This document shows, in pieces, positions 12,301 through 23,851 of a stretch of DNA of 64,000 bases. Location: positions 310,001 to 374,000 of the forward strand of contig JABVXV010000006.1 in NCBI GenBank assembly GCA_013365325.1, read 5' to 3'. The stretch is from Dipetalonema caudispina (lineage: Eukaryota; Nematoda; Chromadorea; Rhabditida; Onchocercidae). The stretch's first letter is position 1; each line of letters starts with the position of its first letter. The translations under genes were made by a program, and so were the position numbers. Below the pieces are notes generated by a model. It did not search any database. It saw only the letters and a list, made by a program, of their open reading frames with translations, and was not told the origin of the DNA.

Positions 12301-15300
12301 TATATGATGCAAAAAACATTTCAGATGTTCTTTTTTCCATTTTTGACTATTTTGCTGAGATTCCAAGTTTTAGTTGTTAACTGCAATGTTCCTGAATCTT
12401 TTTAGCTTCTTTTTTTGAGTATATTTCATGGAGTATACCCAGAATTTCAAACAAGGACGCTTTATTTGCATTTACAAAGTTGAAAACTTTGGAGTCTCCC
12501 CAAAATCAAAAAAATTTACGATATAAGCTGGAAATTTGAAAAGTCCTGAGAGTTTCGACATTACCGCCTCTCAACTCATTTGTTTCGAGAGAGTTGAGAT
12601 AGACACAATGTCTGCTGAAGACTCAGTCACTGATGGCGTTGATTTGGCCGAATCAAATGGATCAGTAGCAGTTGTGGTAGGAAGCGCCCTTTGAGGCGGG
12701 CAACTGCAAACAGTAAAAAATGATTAGTGTCTCTTTGTGTGTCCGGAGAAACATTTAGCTGTTTGCTGGCTTAATTCTTCCTCTCATTTGATCATTTGGC
12801 AGCGATTCGTAGACGGCATGGAGAAGGATTGGCTGCGATAAGTAGGAGAAAGACGATGGAGAGGTGCAGAGAGGCGATATGTGCTAACTTTGTGTAATCA
12901 ACATTTAGAACTTATGTTGAAGAGAGGCAGATGATTGTGATTAATTTCGGATTTGATAGTTTCTATGGATGGTCTTTCCTCTTTTCGTAATCCTTACTGC
13001 AGGAGGTTGGATAAGAATTTTCTCCTTTCGAGTTTCTTTAAATGATTTCTTGTGTACCGTTGTCTGCATCATTCATCTTCCATCAAAATAAAGATGAATG
13101 GGTCATAAATTTGCGTCGTTCTTTTCTTATCTATTTAGGAATTTTTAGATTAAGGAATGGAGGAGTGAGATTTTTGCTGAGATGGGTAATGATATAAGGA
13201 ATTCACTACTTAGAACTACAATTATGTTAATTATTGTGGTGATCCTGCGATATTTTCTTCAACAAAAAAAATACTTGATAAAGCCTTCAATTTCAGAAGT
13301 AAAAAGGTCCCATAGTAATTTCTGGAGGATAATTTCTTTCAACAGTTTGCATTTTCTCACCTAATCACGGCTGAGTAAACTTATCTTATCTACTTTAGTT
13401 TTGAAATAATTTGCGCGTAACTTCAGATTTCACGTAGGTTATTTAGAGATTTTAATACAATTATTTTTCAATCCGTCGCTTGATATGGTGATTAAAGCAT
13501 CCATAGTCGCTTAATCTGTTTACTCCGACAAATTAATGTCATAGTTGATATGGAACTTCTGTTAAATCTGTTTCTGTTTCGAAATATCATTGCAAATAAA
13601 TGAATGGCTTATAATCCTTACTTTAATTTCCGTTTACAGTACATAAGCCAGACGCAGACGTTGCACTCTTCGCATATGGAGGAGTTTTAGATCTTTCCTT
13701 GCTTTGATAAACCTAAAAACATAAGTAGGCCTTTAAAATAATTTCACTCGAGATTCCAAGAATTTACCTGTCGAAAGGAAGGTTTATTGCCAAAGTCCTC
13801 CTGCATATCCTTTTTAGTTGCTCATTATAAATATGTAAGTGCATTATCCATTTATTTACCATTTCCATTTTTGAAGTTTGTACACTGATGAAATATTATC
13901 GATTTGGCAACTAATTTTAAAAGGAATTTGAAATCCTTCGTTTTTATTCACTTCAATTTTAATTTTAATTTTTGTTTGATCTCAGACAGATTCTGACTGT
14001 GTATTTTTCAGTTTTCCTTTTCCTCTTCATTTTAGATGCGTAGTTGTAAATCTCACAGATCATTTTTAACATCTTTCGGTAATAAATAAATCGGTTGTTT
14101 ACTGTGAGAGGTTTGATAGATCTTTTACTATGGTACTGAAGTTAATCAAATTTTGACAGCTGTTATTTGTGGGATCCGATGGTATCGTGGGAAGAGGTAT
14201 ATATCCTGTTATGTTATGGGAAGTAATAGTGGTATTGTTTTGGGAGTTCAATGTTTCCTGTCACCCTTCAAATACTTGTCACAAAATGTATGAGTATGTG
14301 TATGTATGTATGTTAGCGTATGAGTGGGTATGATTGATCTGTACGCCCGGTGTGCAACCCAAGCAATTGGACCTGTTGTCGATTTCTGTGATCCTCCCAT
14401 CATTTTATACCTTCATCACCCTCACCTCTCATTTTGCCTTGCATGCTATAAAAGGACTTGAAACTATTTTTTTTTTCTCTCCGTTCTGTTTTCCACTGTT
14501 TTTTCTTACTTCTTCTTTTAATGTTTTAAATCATATTTATTTTCTGACTATTTTCTGGATTATTTCCATGTATCGTATCAAAAAATCCAAGGATTCCGTT
14601 TTTGATGGTTGTCATTAACGACTACTGCATTGACAGTTTCGTCTAATATTTTCCGATTTACTTTATCCATATAAAATAATGCGTATTTTTCTTGAACTGA
14701 GTTGTAGCTTTATTACTTGACTTTCACTGTTACCACAAAAAAGATAAAGTCATGAGTAATTTTCGATTTCACTTATAAAAAAATTTTTATGAATTTTATA
14801 ATTTTATTCCTATTCTTTTAAAGCTATTTAAATGTGCTGATGGTATTTCTAACAAACAACAACAATTTTACACATTTTTATAAGCTTTAAGATATTCGGA
14901 TGTTCAGGTTTTTTATAAAAGCGATTTGTCGGTATGAATTAGGTGAGAGTGAATTTACTAATATTTTGGTGTAATAAGTAAAAAAAAAAGTATTGGCAGT
15001 GAAATGTAGGCCGAATTTAACAAAGGTAGGTGAAAATAAATTATTGAAAAGATTGAAATCAGTTCAGATCCATCAAGTTATTGATAGTTTCAATCTAAAA
15101 CATTTCTCACCTTTATTATACAATATTACAGTAGTAAGGCGAACAGAGTGCGTAGATGTATTGAGTGAATCATAAGCTATATCAACCCTTTATTTCTTTC
15201 CTGGAAAAAAAGCAAAATCTCTGCTTGGAAGCACTAGAAATGCCTATTTCCTTTGTATTTACGATATTTCATGGTTTGGCTCATAAATGGATCTCATTTT

Positions 15301-18300
15301 GACTCTTTTTTTTTTTGTTTTTGAAGTTTTATGTTTTCAGTTATCCTTTATTACAGTCATTTAGAAAGGTTTTAACAAACGATCATTTTGGACTCAGCAT
15401 CGAGGCATTTACTACACTCATTTTAGCCTTAAAAATTTTTATTTTTCGGTATTTATCATAGAAAAAATGCGGCATATCTCTGTGTCGAAAATTTTTGGAT
15501 GTCGGATTTTAATGTTATATGTTTATTTCTTTCTGTTCATTCGCGCTTTAGCGTTATTTTTTTTCATTGTTAGTAACAGAATGTTAATATTATTGTATTG
15601 TGAAGAGATGGTACTAACTGATTATTGCGAGACGACACCGCTTATTGCTGATAAATGCATGATGAGCAGACGGAAGCGATGGTTTTGTCAAACTAAGGTG
15701 AGCAGTATTCAATTTTCCTTATGATGATTAGGTAAAGAATAAGGAATATTATGCTCATTGCATTTACTCTGCAAAGCTATATTTATTGTCTACTCTCCTT
15801 ATAAAGATCATTATAATGTTTTCTCTAATATTCATCTGACCAAACACTATTTTAGTCTAGTACCATTGAATTTCAATTTCATGGTTACCGCAAGCATTTT
15901 TTAAATGACAGTGAAAGTATGATGGATTACGAATCCGTTGTAAACAAATGCGTTTTCACATTTAATAGCAATCAAAAATGAATAAAGGAAATTGTCTTGC
16001 TGATTCTCTATTCTTTAATTGAAGTCTAGACGGATGGAATTCTGATTAAGTATAATACTCAAAAATAATAGCTCGTTAACTTTTAATTTCTGAATTCGTT
16101 TAGTGGTAGTCATCTTTTGAGGTTCTTGGTTTTTTTGTTGAGTTCGAAAAAAAGTATTTTTTCGAGAGTTTGATATGATCTCGTTATTTTTTTTTTTTTT
16201 TTTTTTTTTTTCATATAAGGTACTAAATATAACAGTTCAAATTAGTCAGCCTGTTGTTTATTAAAGCAATAATAGAGGCGATTTTTTTTAAAAGAAGATG
16301 ACAGCAAAGAAATTGTAAGGTAGTTACTAGCTGTTTGCTATTGCTGTTGAAACATTGGTTTATACCCTTTCAACTTGTTAATGCATCACTTCTTATTCAA
16401 TCATTTTTCAAAACATCACAATTCAGCTTACCTTGATATGGATCATATCGTTGTTTAACTCTGCAGTGTTTCTGTGGACAGAATAAAAAAATTAACAGTT
16501 AGTTTAATTCATTAATATTTGAATGTAAATATGGCTTTAGAAAACGTTAATATTACTTAAGTAGTATTACTTGATGTCATTCGTATGATTTTAGCGTTAA
16601 GCAAACGATGAGCATTGAACCCTTCCGTTCATTTCAAAAAAGTCGAAAGATAATCGAAGATTGCTTTCCTTTTTCTATCTTAAGCATTCAGTTTTTTGAT
16701 GTGGCGCTGTACAGTAATTATTTCTTTTAATTAATGTACAGAAGAATTCTTAAGTTTTAATTTTGACGTTGTCAGGAAAGTGATAAGAAGTAGTTCTTTG
16801 ATTTAAATAGCAGAAATCACAATTTAGTTTGTACATGTTTTCCATTCTTCCTATGCTGTTGTTTTGTTTGTATGGATTGTAGTTATTGAGATGATTTGGT
16901 CCTTTTGGAGAGTGTTTATCTTCATCTGAAGATTGAATCATCTGAACTTCATATGTTTTATTCCGAAGCATCATTAAAATTTTCGTTCAAAACCTTTTTG
17001 AAGGTCTTGCTCTCCGTTTCTAGTACCACCACGTAAATTATCTTAACTAATTAGAAATATATTGATAATAAGTCATCTCTTCTAACCCGAATTATTCAAT
17101 TTTGAGTGAGAAGGGAATGACATGTGGAGGTTTTTTTTTTTATGGATCTGAAGGTTCTTAGTACAAGATAGCCCATTCATGAATTAATTGTCTGAACTAA
17201 TTTGTACGGTTTGTGATTTCCGGTGAGGAATATTGGTCCGATCTGTGACGTCTCCATTTTTTTAAATAAAAAAACCTCTTAGCGCAATGGAACGTTCACC
17301 CAGGCGATGACGATTACACTGTAAATCGTAGTATTTTTCTTTCAACTGATGGTGACAGTTGAAGGAGTAAATAGTTGAAACCGAACACTTTGATGGATGA
17401 CCCTGTAATTTTTTTGAAGGTCGTTTTCAAAGTATGGTTACATGATCTTTGTGGTGATACTTAGGAAGGTTATAACTAGAATGTTTTTATTACTTTGGGA
17501 ATAATTAATTGTTTTCAAATGTATTTGCCTAATCCTTCTTTTGAAATAATTCTTGCAGGAAATTATTTTTAGCAATGGAGTGAGTAACTGATTAATTCAC
17601 ACTATGTTTAATTTGGTTTTAATTATTCTTAGGTATCTCTTAGTCTTACCTTTATGCAGCTCTCGTTTTAATGAGGAAGAGCGGGAAGAGATTTAGATAT
17701 TCAGTAAGGGATGTGTATTATGCATCATCAAAAATGGAACAAATCCTGTCATTACTTCCTACTACCCATCGATGGATGAGGGATGGGTGGGAGAATCGTA
17801 ATAGAAATTGTATAATCACAGAAAATATCCCTCGTATGAGTTCTGGTAGTAATGTCTGGTTAAAAAGTTCTGGATATTACTAAGAGAGTCATCCTTGATT
17901 TCAAGATTTTTACCGTGAGGTTTTTAGGTAGTCCGAACAATCAAGCAGGATTTATTCTCCGTTGACTGAAATTAAAATCTCCCTTTTCATTACTTTTTCA
18001 GGTTTATTTTTGCAGATTCCCAGAGATGCACCTAATTATCCTTGCTTTTCACTTATGAAATATCTTGGATTCTATTGAAACTGAATTATTAGTGGCAAAT
18101 TAATTGATATCCTTCTTATTTCCTTTTGCCTCATTTTGAATGCTTTTCTTTCCATTGTTTTACTTAATCGTTATTACCAATACCAATAGCCGGAGCACTT
18201 TGCTATAGCAACAGTTTTTTTTCCGCAAAAGTATAAAAATATATAACGAAATTAAATCAATATTAAACGATGCGCAAGAACTCTCTTATTTATCGCTCTG

Positions 18301-21300
18301 TGTACTTGTATGTCACTCTTACCAGTAATCATGGTAGTTTGATCAACCTTAATTCAAACAGTTTTCAAATTTATCATTTCAGCAAACATTTGTAACACTA
18401 ATAGGTTGTTGTGGGCCAGTTTGCTGATTCTTTAATTAACTGAATCACTGGTTGATTATTCATAGATCAAAAGCAGGTGTATCACATTGTAGATTTCATC
18501 CCATTTCTGGTTCCACTGTTCCATGGTATCTGTTATCTGATTTTAAAGCAACATTTTGACATTTCAGTTGTTTGTTCAGTTTTTGGGAGAACTGTCTGCT
18601 AACTCTTCGTCCCAATAGGATTTCAATTCAGAAGATTTGAATAGCTATTTCGCCATTTGATAATTCCTCTGCTTGAAATATAGCTCATTTTATGCTCCTT
18701 TCCCTTATACATTACGGACACTTTTTTTGCCCTCTATTATTGCTTGTTCATCTATAATTCCCGTATGTACAGTTATCTCAGGCCTGTGGTACTGATATTA
18801 ATAGTGTTATGCAGTATATATGGTGATGTTTATCTGCATTCAGACAGTTAGGTGGTGGTTTAATTGCGAAACTAAATAGCTTGAAGCGATCCACGGCCAA
18901 ACTCGAATATTATCTAGTCCCATTATCGTAGCAGCATCTGGAGCGAGCCTCATTATTTTCCTTCCGTTTTCATTAGCTTATTTTCCCTCGTAAAAATGCC
19001 AACCAACGATTTTTGTTGTGTTATCTCACTTTTAAAAATCTTTCAGAATAAACTATCTATTTGCTATCCTTGTTTATCTGCAGATCTACATTATCACAAC
19101 AGCAGTTCAGTTCTCGTTTTCTCTTCTTGCGTACTCTCTCTTGAAATTCTCATCCATTTTACAGTTATACTTCCGTTGATGTTGATTTCAATGAACGACT
19201 TCCGGTTAAACAGACAGATATCAGTGGTTGTAGTTCTGCTCCTGCTCTTACTCCTGAACATACTTTCACAGGATAAATTCCACCATGCTTCTTTTTATCC
19301 AATGCATTTTCTGGACTTCTTTCTTCTTTCGCAGCAATACCTTATTTTTTATTTCATTTCGACGTATCCCTCTGTGATTATCGTTGTATGGTATATTTAA
19401 ATTTATTGCTTATAGGTAAGCAATAAATTCAAAATAGTTGTCAGGGATTTCATTGAATCAGAATTTAGGGACTTTCATAGTCTAGATCCATTCGTAACAG
19501 AAGTTTGGGGAGAGAATCAGTCCTATGAATATAAAGTTTTGGAATTCCCTAACATTATGTAATATATGATCTCTGTTGCAATTTTGACCTAAATTAAAAA
19601 TTAGAGCTTAGACTTCAATCATCCTTACTGTGTAGTGAATATGAGTTACATTTAATTAGTTGTTCCAAGTCTTTTAATTAAAAGCGAGTCAGTCAAATTT
19701 TTGCTTTATTTATAAGTGGCATCATTTATCCGAGATATTTCCGCGAACGTACTTGCTCATAGATAATCTTAATGTATATTACTGTTTCACATCAGAGTAA
19801 TAACAGCACTGATTGCAGCATGCTTTCATGTGCCTTATGTTCCTGCTGTTCTCGATCATCTTATGCAACATCATCTGTTTCTGCATCTCATGATTCGGTA
19901 AATTTGTGTTACCTGATGTTCATTTCAATAAATGTTTCTTACATTTTATCTAATTACCTTAGTTCTATTGAATGTACTTTTAAGAACTTTATCACTCTCT
20001 TCTTCATCCAACTTTCCCTCATCTGTCTTCAACAGTTTGGTTACTCCATCTGCTTTTATCTGTATATTGAAAGATTGAAAAAAAGTCTTGAAAACATTAA
20101 CTGGAGTGTTGTAATATTAGCTTATTGGATGTTATTTTAAAGTAATCATAATTATTTCTGTGTTTTGAACTGGTAAGTTTAATTCAACTACTGTTTAATA
20201 CTTTTATATGCAGTAAGGGTCTTACCACATGTTTAGTTATAATTGCATACATTAAAATTTCAGCATTTTTTTGAGACCATCAATCCACTGAACGGTTTTG
20301 ATGGAAAGGAATCGTTGGAGACATACATGTGGGAACAATCATTGAAGGTGGAGCCAAAAGATCCTGATAAAATGGAATTTGTTGTAAGTTTCTTTACGTT
20401 GTCTTACTTGACTTCTATTGCTGTTTAATGTTGTCGATCAATGGTTTTGCTAAAGCTTCAGTTTGAAGATATGCGCGCATTGCATACAGAAAATTTTTTA
20501 ATCCTTCACGCTGTCCTTATTTTAAAAAAATATTACGTTCAGACTTGCATTACATCGGAAGCTACCCATTTTAATTTGCTGCATATTAAGTAAAAGTGAA
20601 TTAGCAGTAAACAAACAGTAACTTTTTAAGGTTTGGCGAATCATTTTTCTTATGCCTTTCACTTTACCTGAAAATGCAGTTAAGAAGTAGCTTTAGGTTC
20701 AGTATTTTTTAATTTCTCGTTTCACTCATGTATTTTCTTCTAATCTGTAGATTAAAGATGATGAAATATTCGTAAATATTCTTCTGTTTTTCGACCGTTC
20801 CTCTCTCATCCATATCTTCACTAACTTTTTCCAGAATCATTTCAGTAGGAAATATTTCTTTTAATTTTGAAAAAAGTTGTGATCTGGCCATGGATGTTTT
20901 TGCACATCTTATTTAGACTTTAGAAGTGCTAGTGTATAGTTGCTGAAAAAAATTAAGCATTCAAATTAGGAAAACGCTCTATTTTTCTTTGAATTTCTTG
21001 CAACTTTATATTTTCGGAAAATATAGGGATTTAAGAAAATATGGGAATTATAAGTAATTATCATTTATGATGTCAGTGATAGATTGTGGATAAATTTTAA
21101 AGCTGGTTTTTTAGGGAAAATTACGGAATCCTATAATATTGAATATTAAATTTTTTGAAAGTTTTTTTGACAAATCTTCCTCTATTATGAAACGAACTGA
21201 AAAGATCAAAAATAGCTTTAGAGACGAAACAATTATGTCGTAGCAACATTCAGGTATCGTAATGAGTGTTATGATTACTTCTAGCAGTGTTGGCATAAAT

Positions 21301-23851
21301 GATTAGATTGCTTATCTGTCAGTTCCATGTTAGACCTTTTTGTATGTTGTAAGAATTCTTGTTTACAGAAACCATCCAGACCAGCTCACGTATTGAAATC
21401 GCCAGGCATTAAGCCACCCAAAGGAATCTCATCGGCACCCTCAACCAGTGGTCCATCTAATCATTACTCAGGACATCGCGGTAGTGGTCGAGGTTTCTCG
21501 GCACTTAACAATTACAGTTCCAGCGTATCCCACTCATCGGATATGTGAGTTTTCAGTATCATCACTTTTCAGAATACATCCCGTTAGCATGATTTCGGTG
21601 AAGTAATTATGCAATATCAGTTGATTCAATATATATCGCCAGGTGAATATGTGTTAGAAACATTTGTTTTTAACATTTTGAATGTTTGGGAATAACTTAC
21701 TGGGTCATTTCGTTGGGAAAAGTAATGCAGTTTAACTAGTTTTGGTTCCGATGCTTTTTAATTTTCACCACCTCTTAAATTAAAAACAGTGATCGCTATT
21801 AATCGAGATTGATATGAATTAGATGCTTTCCCCTATACAGACGTAATGCCGTATACTTGCAAATGCGAAATGATTTTAAAATTGGGTGACGTTGCCCTCT
21901 GTTCTGAGAGACGAAAATAAAAAATAGAAGCTCAATTAGGGAATATTAATTTACAAATAAAACCATTTGAATTATGTTGATTACTTTTTATGGGAAAAAT
22001 TCAAGAATTGGTTTCTGTCTTTATTTCATAAAATGAACTGTAACAGAAACTGTTCGAATCGAAATGCTAGCATTATAGACTGTTTCTATTCAGATATTGG
22101 TTTAACATTATATGCTTTGTATTGTCTCTCAAAAATGAGAGGACGGATTGATTTGCTTAAAAAATGCATTCGTTTCTGCCAGTGCTGGTGAAAAGCAATT
22201 ATTTGAATTGGAAAATAATTTGATTATTTTCTTTCACGTTTCACTAATATAAATATGCTTGGTGGTCGGGAATAAACTCTTACTCCTCATTTTAAAATTA
22301 ATCATTTTCGATAATTATTTCATCTTTTACATCTGTTTATACATCTCTTCAGGTTACGTCCCAACTTTTTGCCAAGTTTTGAGGACCGGAATTCTTATCT
22401 AGGAATGGTTGAAATCACTCCAGGTCAGTTCAAATTCCTCTGTGTATTCTCTGCTTGCTGTGTAGTAGAACAAAATGATTTATCTACTGCCATTCTAGAA
22501 ATGATTGATCACAGCTTTTTGCTAAAAAATTTATAAAATTGGCAGATTAAATTTGAGGTCTGTAGTTTTAAATACTTAAATATCTGTATCTCTAGGTCAG
22601 CAACCACGATATCTTGGTGACGCAAAGCGCGGTAGTCAATCAACAGTCGCTTCACCAACAGAACCACGAATTCTGCCGATAATGCCAAAGACAAGGCATC
22701 GAAACGATAAAGCATCCTCGACACCACCAAGTCCTCGTTCATCACAAAATGGGCATTTTACTGCTCCATCACCACCTCCTCTTTATCCACGAAAATTGTC
22801 AACCCAGGAACAAGTGGCTCCACCACCACCTCTAAAAGTTTCGACTCATACAACTCCAGATTCAAATGGTCCTGTTCCACCCCATTCTGCTCCAATGTGC
22901 ACTGCTCGTCCAGGTTCGCTCACAGTTATTCATCCCTCTACTTTCGATTCAAATACTTCTTCACATACATTAGTAACTTCAGTTGAACACTGTTGACTTT
23001 GGAAAGCTTCAGACATATTTTGATAGTATATTAAGGATTTGAAGGATAACATTTCGGAGATCATGTGATATAATAAATTTATATCACAATTTTGGCATTC
23101 TCCGAACTGTTTAAAAACTTCATATTCGTTTATTTTAATTCATTACTATGATACGTCTAGATTCATTCGTTTTTCCGCCATATGGAGGAAATACAATATG
23201 TTCACGAACAGCAGCACCTTTGGAAAATACCTCCGCTGTAGCACAAATAACGAGCATAACTACACCAACAGTACCACCAAGGAAAAAAGTAGAACAACTA
23301 CCATCACCATTGCCTGATGATACTGTGCGCGTCGTCTGGAATAAGTTAGAGTTGAATTTCTTAAACTTTTTTCAAAATAAATCTCAAGTTTGTAGGAATA
23401 AAATGTAAATTTTCACTAGTAATATTTATTATGGTCGTGTAACTGATTCAGGGTTTTTAGGGAAGCAAGGCCATCAGTGCCCGATGTAAGCGCTATCATA
23501 TCACTACCCTCATCATCGCAGAATTCAAGTCAAAATGATCCCACAGTAACGCCAAGATTATATCCACGACGAGCTTGTCCAGTCGAGCCACCTCCAAGGC
23601 CTCCAAAACTGTAAATTATTCGTAATTATTTTGATAAAGTGTAGTGATACGATGATCATTATTAACATATGAACAGTGTTTTTATGTTTAAAACCTGTAG
23701 CGTATATGTAGTATATTTTAGATTTTCCAACAGGAAACCGCAAGAATTATTTGGTGAGAAGATGATTATGGAAAGAAATGGTTCTGATTCGCCTCCTCCA
23801 TTACCACCAAAAACTTATAAACGAAAGCAGCAGCATAATCGCCCACAGTAG
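3355..23851 (+). CDS. sos-1: Son of sevenless homologue, Ras guanine nucleotide exchange factor
   Basis: About 33 exons give roughly 1,460 residues (human SOS1 has 1,333). Order: histone-fold N-terminus (exons 3355-3456, 3779-3955, 4062-4178, 4299-4391, 4473-4559, 4776-4883), RhoGEF DH domain from about residue 235 (5052-5159, 5267-5434, 5558-5632, 5795-5920, 6154-6281, 6383-6513), PH domain about 470-620 (6731-6775, 6955-7125, 7284-7422, 7519-7602), Ras exchanger motif (7710-7829, 7985-8143, 8284-8418, 8568-about 8735, 8941-9040), CDC25 catalytic domain from about 847 (9324-9533, 9753-9935, 10061-10178, 10970-11122, 20264-20383), and a proline-rich tail (21369-21544, 22353-22423, 22596-22913, 23161-23344, 23461-23610, 23734-23851). 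Recognisable blocks include FELNNF-type [18 protein letters not shown] and terminal [11 protein letters not shown], a Grb2/SEM-5 SH3 ligand. It should load GTP onto Ras at the plasma membrane downstream of receptor tyrosine kinases. Junctions near 8721-8941 and 10179-10969 are uncertain. Confidence 0.95.
10291..10337 (+). other. sos-1: Possible sos-1 micro-exon inside the CDC25 domain
   Basis: The exon ending at 10178 leaves one base over, while the next clear exon (10970, reading ISAEGN) starts in phase 0. A short exon whose length leaves remainder 2 is therefore needed between them. The segment 10291-10337 has an AAG acceptor, an AAA|GTGAAT donor and the right length (47 nt), and reads [16 protein letters not shown]. 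In other SOS proteins this place reads FFG followed by about ten residues before EEGN, so the inferred loop is longer and lacks the usual glycine. A start at 10294 would fit the phase equally well. This is a model-building inference. Confidence 0.3.
12608..12676 (+). other. Candidate first exon in the sos-1 giant intron
   Basis: An ATG at 12608 opens 23 codons ([20 protein letters not shown], then AVV) that end in phase 0 at a GTAGGA donor (12677). The segment is GC-richer than its surroundings. Phase 0 would allow splicing to sos-1 exon 20264 or to the candidate terminal exon at 13640. The opposite strand is equally open here: a TTTGCAG acceptor near 12712 precedes a Ser/Thr-rich frame ending in TGA. 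The coding strand is therefore undecided. Confidence 0.3.
13640..13690 (+). other. Candidate terminal exon in the sos-1 giant intron
   Basis: After a clean CGTTTACAG acceptor the sequence reads [16 protein letters not shown] and then TAG, in phase 0. Joined to the 12608-12676 segment it would make a tiny acidic peptide of about 39 residues. It is too short to judge by coding statistics, and only transcript data can decide. Confidence 0.25.
15467..15697 (+). other. Candidate exon with a membrane anchor in the sos-1 giant intron
   Basis: An ATG at 15467 opens 77 codons ending in phase 0 at a strong AAG|GTGAGC donor. The first 45 residues are very hydrophobic (a stretch of Phe, Leu, Ile and Tyr) and would form a membrane anchor. 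The last third is polar ([19 protein letters not shown]). It could be spurious, because T-rich DNA readily gives hydrophobic frames. The polar segment and the strong donor are the arguments in favour. Confidence 0.25.
16187..16211. repeat. Homopolymer run (T)25
   Basis: Twenty-five consecutive T within the giant sos-1 intron. No adjacent structure was recognised. Confidence 0.9.
18880..18993 (+). other. Candidate terminal exon in the sos-1 giant intron
   Basis: A CTAAATAG acceptor is followed by 37 phase-0 codons and TAA. The codons include [19 protein letters not shown], a helix-like hydrophobic stretch. The in-frame stop immediately upstream is the acceptor itself. The DNA is GC-richer than its neighbourhood. 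The minus strand also carries an open frame here, so the evidence is weak. Confidence 0.2.
19796..19897 (+). other. sos-1: Candidate symmetrical cassette exon of sos-1, Ser/Cys-rich
   Basis: A 102 bp segment lies between a TTTCACATCAG acceptor and a TCG|GTAAAT donor. It is open and phase 0 at both ends, so it can be included or skipped without breaking the sos-1 frame between residues VEPSVR and HFFETI. It encodes 34 residues very rich in Ser (13) and Cys (6), with the core [17 protein letters not shown]. No such insert occurs in SOS proteins I know. If real, it would insert a Cys-rich loop near the end of the catalytic domain. It lies only 366 bp upstream of the next constitutive exon. Confidence 0.4.

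Larger units (their letters stand above)
11123..20263 (+). other. sos-1: Giant 9.1 kb intron of sos-1
   Basis: The intron separates the exon ending VEPSVR (11122) from the exon starting [11 protein letters not shown] (20264). These two halves are contiguous in other SOS proteins, so this really is a single conserved junction, in phase 0. It is many times longer than the other introns of the gene, most of which are 50-1,000 bp. Most of it is AT-rich and featureless, with a 25-base T run at 16187-16211. Several segments with splice signals and open frames lie inside it and are listed separately. It may hold alternative exons, an internal promoter or a nested gene. Confidence 0.85.

Noticed and set aside
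18996..19400. 134-codon plus-strand frame starting MPTNDFCC
   Set aside because: It is T-rich, so the translation is hydrophobic and low-complexity; it has no convincing donor or partner and lies deep in the sos-1 intron.
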